Shown here piece after piece: positions 60,056 to 64,000 of a stretch of DNA of 64,000 nt (within the stretch, counting starts at the first letter, position 1; each line of letters begins with the position of its first letter). The position numbers and the translations under genes are program-made. Under the pieces are notes generated by a model. That model was not told where the DNA came from. It saw nothing but the letters and a program-made list of their open reading frames with translations, and ran no database searches. This DNA is from Butyrivibrio proteoclasticus B316. GTDB taxonomy: Bacteria; Bacillota; Clostridia; Lachnospirales; Lachnospiraceae. The stretch covers positions 201,501-265,500 of the forward strand of contig NC_014388.1 in assembly GCF_000145035.1 (NCBI RefSeq). The letters run 5' to 3'.

Positions 60056-61129
60056 ATGAACACCAGAAACTATAAAAAATCTCATTTAGATATTCAATAT
60101 CAAGTACATAAACAGCTCTTTGAACAGCCGATCCTGCATCAGCTGTTCTTTGAGTTTACGCTTCGTTGCAATGAACATTGCTGGCACTGCGGATCCCGCT
60201 GCGGTGATGTTAAGACCATGGAAATGACCGCTTCCGAGTGGAAACAAATCCTTGATCAGGTCAAAGAGGATTTTAGCGATCATCTTCCACAAATAAATGT
60301 CACTGGCGGAGAACCTCTTTTGTATCCCGGTTTTGAAGAAGTTATGAGTTATGCTCATGAGCTTGGCTTTAAATGGGGAATGACTTCCAATGCCATTCTG
60401 ATCACCCCTGAAGTGGCCAGGATGCTTGCAAGATGCGGTATGAATACTATTTCAGTCAGTATAGACGGCCTGGAAGAAACCCATGACAGCCTTCGCGGAC
60501 TTCCGGGAGCCTACAAACGTGCAATGGAAGGCATTCAGAACCTGATAGACATTGGCTCTTTTGACGCCATAATGGTTACAACTGTAGTTAACCACGAAAC
60601 CCTCGGCGAACTAGGCGAATTGTTCCAGGTCATGAACGGCCTTGATATCGACCACTGGCGAATTCTTGGAGTTGAGCCTATCGGAAGAGCTCTTCAATAT
60701 CCTGAGCGCGCAATGACTATAGCGGATCAGAGGGCTCTATTTGATTTCATACGTGGTAAAAGAGCTGACAATATGCCTGTCAGCTACGGATGCAGTCACT
60801 ATCTTGGCCTTGATTATGAACGTGAAGTCAGAGACTGGTACTTTACCTGTATGGCCGGCACAACAGTTGCCAGTATTACCTGTACCGGGGATGTAACTGG
60901 CTGCCTTGATATTGAACGAACTCCGAGCGTAGTTCAGGGAAACATTCATGAGCGCAGGTTTTCTGATATATGGCGGAACGAATTCAAAGTCTTCAGACGA
61001 GATAAAGCCGCTGATAATGATACCTGCAGAGATTGTCAGGACCGCAATTATTGCATGGGTGGTGCCTGCCATACCTGGGATTTTGAGAACCATACTCAGC
61101 GAGTTTGTCTGGCCGAGCTATGGCGCTAA
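60056..61129 (+). CDS. Radical SAM/SPASM-type enzyme, lipoprotein-associated
   Basis: A 357-residue enzyme. The Fe-S/SAM motif is CNEHCWHC near residue 38 (CxxxCxxC), within FEFTLRCNEHCWHCGSRCGD. NVTGGEPLLYPGFEE follows as the SAM-binding GGE motif. The C-terminal part holds further cysteines (CMAG, CTGDVTGC, CRDCQDRNYCMGGACH), typical of SPASM auxiliary clusters that modify peptides. It is 13 bp downstream of a lipoprotein gene with repeated YGPP motifs. It probably acts on that lipoprotein before export. The modification chemistry is unknown. Confidence 0.88.
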   Translation: MNTRNYKKSHLDIQYQVHKQLFEQPILHQLFFEFTLRCNEHCWHCGSRCGDVKTMEMTASEWKQILDQVKEDFSDHLPQINVTGGEPLLYPGFEEVMSYAHELGFKWGMTSNAILITPEVARMLARCGMNTISVSIDGLEETHDSLRGLPGAYKRAMEGIQNLIDIGSFDAIMVTTVVNHETLGELGELFQVMNGLDIDHWRILGVEPIGRALQYPERAMTIADQRALFDFIRGKRADNMPVSYGCSHYLGLDYEREVRDWYFTCMAGTTVASITCTGDVTGCLDIERTPSVVQGNIHERRFSDIWRNEFKVFRRDKAADNDTCRDCQDRNYCMGGACHTWDFENHTQRVCLAELWR

Positions 61130-61173
61130 TTATTTATTACATATATGTTATATAACAACCTGGAGGTTTTTCT

Positions 61174-61902
61174 ATGATAATTGCTCAATATTTTATAGAA
61201 TTCATCTTCTACAGTTTCCTTGGGTGGATATGGGAATCCATCTATTGTACTGTCAAAGAAAAGAAATGGGCTGACAGAGGTTTCTTATTCGGTCCGATAT
61301 GTCCGATCTACGGCTCCTGTGTAGTTGTTACTTCGATAGTTTTCAGCTTGATCCCCGCTCTTTCTGACCCCTCTTTTCCAATTTGGGGAACCTTTATCAT
61401 ATGTTACCTGGGTAGTGCTGTTGCTGAATTTGGAACCTCCTGGGTTCTGGAGAAAAGATTCCACGCCAGATGGTGGGATTACAGTCATATGCCCCTCAAC
61501 ATTCAGGGAAGAATCTGCGTTCCTATCAGCTGTGCCTTTGGAATTGCCGGCGTTCTGATCGTTAAATATCTGATTCCATTTGTTACAGATACAAGAAGCT
61601 TTTTTAACCCCTATGTCACAATATTCTTTTCACTTATTCTTGCTATGATATTTGGTGCAGATTTTGCACTTACAGAAGCCAGCCTTTCAGCTCTTCTCAA
61701 AAATGTAGAAGAAATACACCAGGAATTTAATGAAAGAGCTCAAGGCAACTACGAAAAAATTGCCTATTACTCCGCAAGGCTGTCTCTTAATCAAAAGCGT
61801 ATTCTTGGAAATATGAAAAAATATATTCCTGAAAAGAGACTATCTATTGAACTTGCAGAGAGTAAACGCAAGCTCATAGAACATATGAAATCTCGGCTAT
61901 AA
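61174..61902 (+). CDS. Putative ABC transporter permease, CmpB type (PF06541-like)
   Basis: A 242-residue membrane protein. It starts with AQYFIEFIFYSFLGWIWESI and CTVKEKKWADRGFLFGPICP, both typical of this Firmicutes family, and has about five membrane segments up to residue 165 (WDYSHMPLNIQGRICVPIS). A charged cytoplasmic helical tail of about 75 residues ends it. GGAGG precedes the ATG. Despite the name, transport was never shown for the family as far as I know. It follows the radical SAM gene by 44 bp on the same strand. Confidence 0.87.
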   Translation: MIIAQYFIEFIFYSFLGWIWESIYCTVKEKKWADRGFLFGPICPIYGSCVVVTSIVFSLIPALSDPSFPIWGTFIICYLGSAVAEFGTSWVLEKRFHARWWDYSHMPLNIQGRICVPISCAFGIAGVLIVKYLIPFVTDTRSFFNPYVTIFFSLILAMIFGADFALTEASLSALLKNVEEIHQEFNERAQGNYEKIAYYSARLSLNQKRILGNMKKYIPEKRLSIELAESKRKLIEHMKSRL

Positions 61903-61923
61903 CAACCTTATAGCCGAGATTTT
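61891..61923 (+). terminator. Terminator overlapping the CmpB-like stop codon
   Basis: TCTCGGCTAT and ATAGCCGAGA form a 10-bp stem followed by TTTT. The stop codon of the plus-strand gene is at the end of the left arm. It also faces the convergent DUF3048 gene. Confidence 0.8.
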
Positions 61924-61930
61924 CTCATAA

Positions 61931-62917
61931 TTATCCAAAAATCAACTTATCCCATGTATCTGATGGTACAAGTCCAATGTATGTTTTTCCTCTGTTAACG
62001 GCAATTTCATTGCCTGCAGCGTCATAGTAATGAGTAATTCCCGTCTCGCTCCCTTTAGACCAGTTAATAGGAACTGCCTTACCATTAGTCAGGTAGTATC
62101 CGCTTCCGCTTCCAACCACGTTATAGGTCAGATAACCATTCTTATCAAGCTGTTTGAAGGATGTATTCTGAAGTATTACATTCTTAAATGTCAGTGGCTG
62201 TGCATCCTCTGCATCAAAATGCTGAGCATCGTATTCATAGTAGTCATAGGTCCTTGATCCCGGATTGAACAAAAGCTTACTCTTATTGTGAACAAAGATT
62301 CCGCTCAAATCTACTATATTTACAACTGCATCTCCCGCAAGATCTGTATCTGCCGGAGTAAAAAGAAAATGCGTTGCTCTCTCAGGTGCCATTGTATATG
62401 ACGTAGAAATTCCGCTTTTGGCAAATCTTCCGGCAAGCTCCTGCCCAAATACATATTCAGTAAACTCAGTAGGCTTTCCATTCTTAACCCTGGTAAAACC
62501 ACCGCTTAAATGCGTAGCATAAGGCTGTTTGAGATAACTCTTTATATAAAAAGGTCCTCCATCATGGATCAAAACAGCATTATATTCTCCAGTAAGCACC
62601 ACATTAGTTGTACGTGTACTTCTGATGCTTCCTGTCTGCTGCAAATTCGCCCAATCCTTGTATAAACACATAAGTCTTGTAACTCTACCATTTGCAGTGC
62701 TGTTCATCATCTCATAAACAATATCTGCTTCAGCAGTACCATAGTGTGCTAGAGCCTTCTTTTCATTATCAACCATTATGGCTACAGGCCTCTGCATTGC
62801 GAGCTCATCACCGATTTCAAGCCCTGTCAGCTCATTTGTAGCTGCATAAACATTGGTAGACAGCATCATAGCGCTGATCATACCTGTGACTAACCCCAAA
62901 ACTCTTCTAATTTTCAT
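61931..62917 (-). CDS. DUF3048 domain-containing exported protein
   Basis: A 328-residue protein. The signal peptide is VLGLVTGMISAMMLSTNVYA, ending near residue 25. The rest matches DUF3048: RPVAIMVDNEKKALAHYGTAEADIVYEMM, SIRSTRTTNVVLTGEYNAVL and HDGGPFYIKSYLKQPYATH, then YDYYEYDAQHF and YYLTNGKAVPINWSKGSETG. Unlike the related YerB, no lipobox is seen. It lacks known catalytic activity and probably works in the envelope. It stands alone. GGAGACAAG precedes the ATG. Confidence 0.9.
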   Translation of the reverse strand: MKIRRVLGLVTGMISAMMLSTNVYAATNELTGLEIGDELAMQRPVAIMVDNEKKALAHYGTAEADIVYEMMNSTANGRVTRLMCLYKDWANLQQTGSIRSTRTTNVVLTGEYNAVLIHDGGPFYIKSYLKQPYATHLSGGFTRVKNGKPTEFTEYVFGQELAGRFAKSGISTSYTMAPERATHFLFTPADTDLAGDAVVNIVDLSGIFVHNKSKLLFNPGSRTYDYYEYDAQHFDAEDAQPLTFKNVILQNTSFKQLDKNGYLTYNVVGSGSGYYLTNGKAVPINWSKGSETGITHYYDAAGNEIAVNRGKTYIGLVPSDTWDKLIFG

Positions 62918-63256
62918 ACTTGTCTCCTTAACGTAAAATCAATTAATTTATTCTATCATCTAAAATAACATTTCGCACTTCAGATTTATTCCTTCAATGC
63001 GACAATTCTCTTTGGAAACTCATAGCGTAGCGCGAGTTTCTGTATCGACATCACATATTTAAAAAAAAATTTTCTTACTACTTTCCTTCTGAAAACACTG
63101 CAATTTCAGCAGTGGCAAGGGGTGTACTTTATTTCATATTATGTGCGCAAAAATGAATTTTTGTTTTTTTGATAATGATATTTACAAACAGTTTCCTGTC
63201 TGTTATATTGCTCAATGTCGTTTATAAAGTTTTTATAAAAATTGGAGAAAGAAAAA
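62918..63256 (+). promoter_or_regulatory. Intergenic region with the promoter of the small lipoprotein gene
   Basis: TTTACA (63181-63186) and TATATT (63204-63209) are spaced by 17 bp, a good sigma-A promoter 48 bp before the lipoprotein start. A weak hairpin GAAACTC/GAGTTTC lies at 63015-63040. The rest of this 339-bp gap is AT-rich without other recognisable features. Confidence 0.6.
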
Positions 63257-63577
63257 ATGAAAAACTATAAATTGTTTATTGTTACACTTATTGGTTGCGC
63301 TATGTTAACTGGTTGCGGAAATGTAAATGTACAATCAGCTATTAATTCTGAGATAGAAAGAGATATAGTAGTTGAATTTACAGAGGATGTTGATATTACT
63401 TCAGATATTATTGCAGAGGTAGAAGCTATCACAGCAAGCAGTTATAAAAATCGCCCTTACGAAAGATGCTTCCGTTTTGAAGCTAATGAGGCTTCATATG
63501 AAGCAATCACAGATGTATGCAAGACGCTTAATGATCTTCCATATATTAACGAAGCACACACTGAATGGCATAAATAA
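63257..63577 (+). CDS. Small lipoprotein of unknown function
   Basis: A 106-residue lipoprotein. The ATG at 63257 follows GGAGAAAG and starts a signal peptide with lipobox MLTGCGN. The mature part (85 residues) is acidic: DIVVEFTEDVDITSDIIAEVEA, then RCFRFEANEASYEAITDVC. A Cys pair (near residues 73 and 89) could form a disulfide. The gene has its own promoter and terminator. No family was recognised. Confidence 0.8.
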   Translation: MKNYKLFIVTLIGCAMLTGCGNVNVQSAINSEIERDIVVEFTEDVDITSDIIAEVEAITASSYKNRPYERCFRFEANEASYEAITDVCKTLNDLPYINEAHTEWHK

Positions 63578-63592
63578 TCATCTGTCACTACA

Positions 63593-63622
63593 AAATCCGG
63601 GTCAACAGCCCGGATTTTTTTA
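63593..63622 (+). terminator. Terminator of the small lipoprotein gene
   Basis: AATCCGGG and CCCGGATT form an 8-bp GC-rich stem with a 7-nt loop, followed by T residues. It lies 16 bp after the stop codon. Confidence 0.9.
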
Positions 63623-63763
63623 TTAATACATTAAATTTGTGCCACATTTTGAGCCTTTATACTGTTTATTGATATATAATAACTATTACTGTTCGTAATA
63701 CTATTATGATACAGACATCTTCTTTATGATGCCTGCGTCTTATTATTAAGAGGAGAAAAGTGT

Positions 63764-64000
63764 ATGGGACAAATAGAAGAGTTGGAAAATGAGCTCAGTA
63801 GTATTCAGGCTCAGGTCAATAACATCCAGGCCAGCTTAAATAAGACCCGAAGCATGGTAAGTCTTATCAAGCAAAGCCAGAGTTCTCACGTGGCACAACT
63901 GCAAACGCAGTCGCGTTATATGCAACAAAAACAACAACCGCAGCAGGCTCAGCCACAATCTCAGTTTAATCCGCAGTATCAGCAGGTTAATCCACAGCCG
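63764..64000 (+). CDS. Gln/Pro-rich coiled-coil protein (partial, N-terminal part)
   Basis: An ORF from ATG 63764, with AGGAG 8 bases upstream, runs 79 codons to the window edge. Residues 1-50 form a coiled coil (EELENELSSIQAQVNNIQAS). From residue 50 the sequence turns Gln/Pro-rich (QQKQQPQQAQPQSQFNPQYQ). Many DUF2339-type membrane proteins begin like this, with the membrane part downstream. The visible part is not enough to assign a family. Confidence 0.75.
   Translation, partial: MGQIEELENELSSIQAQVNNIQASLNKTRSMVSLIKQSQSSHVAQLQTQSRYMQQKQQPQQAQPQSQFNPQYQQVNPQP

Overview
The window looks like a chromosome segment of a low-GC, Gram-positive rumen or gut anaerobe of the Lachnospiraceae, most likely Butyrivibrio or Pseudobutyrivibrio. 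This rests on AT-rich Firmicutes-type sequence with strong AGGAGG ribosome binding sites, many plant-glycan genes (PL9 pectate lyase, GH31, GH2, two GH3), an LplABC/YesMN-type sugar uptake module, and a domain-swapped GH3 of the kind known from Butyrivibrio. The assignment is inference; no rRNA or tRNA gene is present to confirm it.

Layout. 1-2.3 kb: the 5' part of a large glycosidase-like gene, divergent from an AraC regulator. 2.4-4.6 kb: a MarR regulator plus two radical SAM proteins (the 'radical SAM mobile pair' arrangement) with a 20-bp-arm palindromic operator over its promoter and ribosome binding site. 4.6-17.5 kb: an accessory region, nearly all on the minus strand, of small enzymes and regulators (cupin, HxlR, acetyltransferases, MerR, DUF1801, DUF2200, VOC, C39-like peptidase, asparaginase, methyltransferase) mixed with at least six broken genes, a secreted PL9 lyase, and two striking intergenic arrays of evenly spaced hairpins (53-nt and 75-nt periods). 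17.4-20.1 kb: feoABC iron uptake. 20.1-28.9 kb: GH31, two permeases and a binding lipoprotein, with a divergent response regulator and histidine kinase. 28.9-37.4 kb: a GTPase, an EAL phosphodiesterase, a tyrosine recombinase, a GH3 hexosaminidase-like lipoprotein and a GH2 enzyme.

37.5-43.5 kb: a zinc-ribbon membrane protein, a diguanylate cyclase overlapping a sugar-binding protein gene, a DUF6465-ParA pair, a dense cluster of palindromes, and a cation:proton antiporter. 43.8-53.9 kb: a large coiled-coil surface protein, a membrane protein with an Ig-like domain paired with the inverted-order GH3, and a LytTR-type two-component system. 54.1-55.7 kb: bioY and a short, degenerate birA whose end overlaps the biotin operator of bioY. 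55.7-57.9 kb: a polar amino acid ABC importer. 58-64 kb: a tiny membrane protein abutting a truncated MocR regulator, a lipoprotein plus radical SAM enzyme pair, a CmpB-like membrane protein, a DUF3048 protein, a small lipoprotein, and the start of a Gln-rich coiled-coil protein.

The genes suggest a cell that senses oligosaccharides outside, imports them, and cleaves alpha- and beta-linked glycans, with c-di-GMP turnover proteins and several two-component systems. The most unusual items are the two hairpin arrays, the MarR/radical SAM trio, the radical SAM/lipoprotein pair, and the reduced BirA with its operator inside its own stop region. Family calls come from reading motifs by eye; no database search was run.
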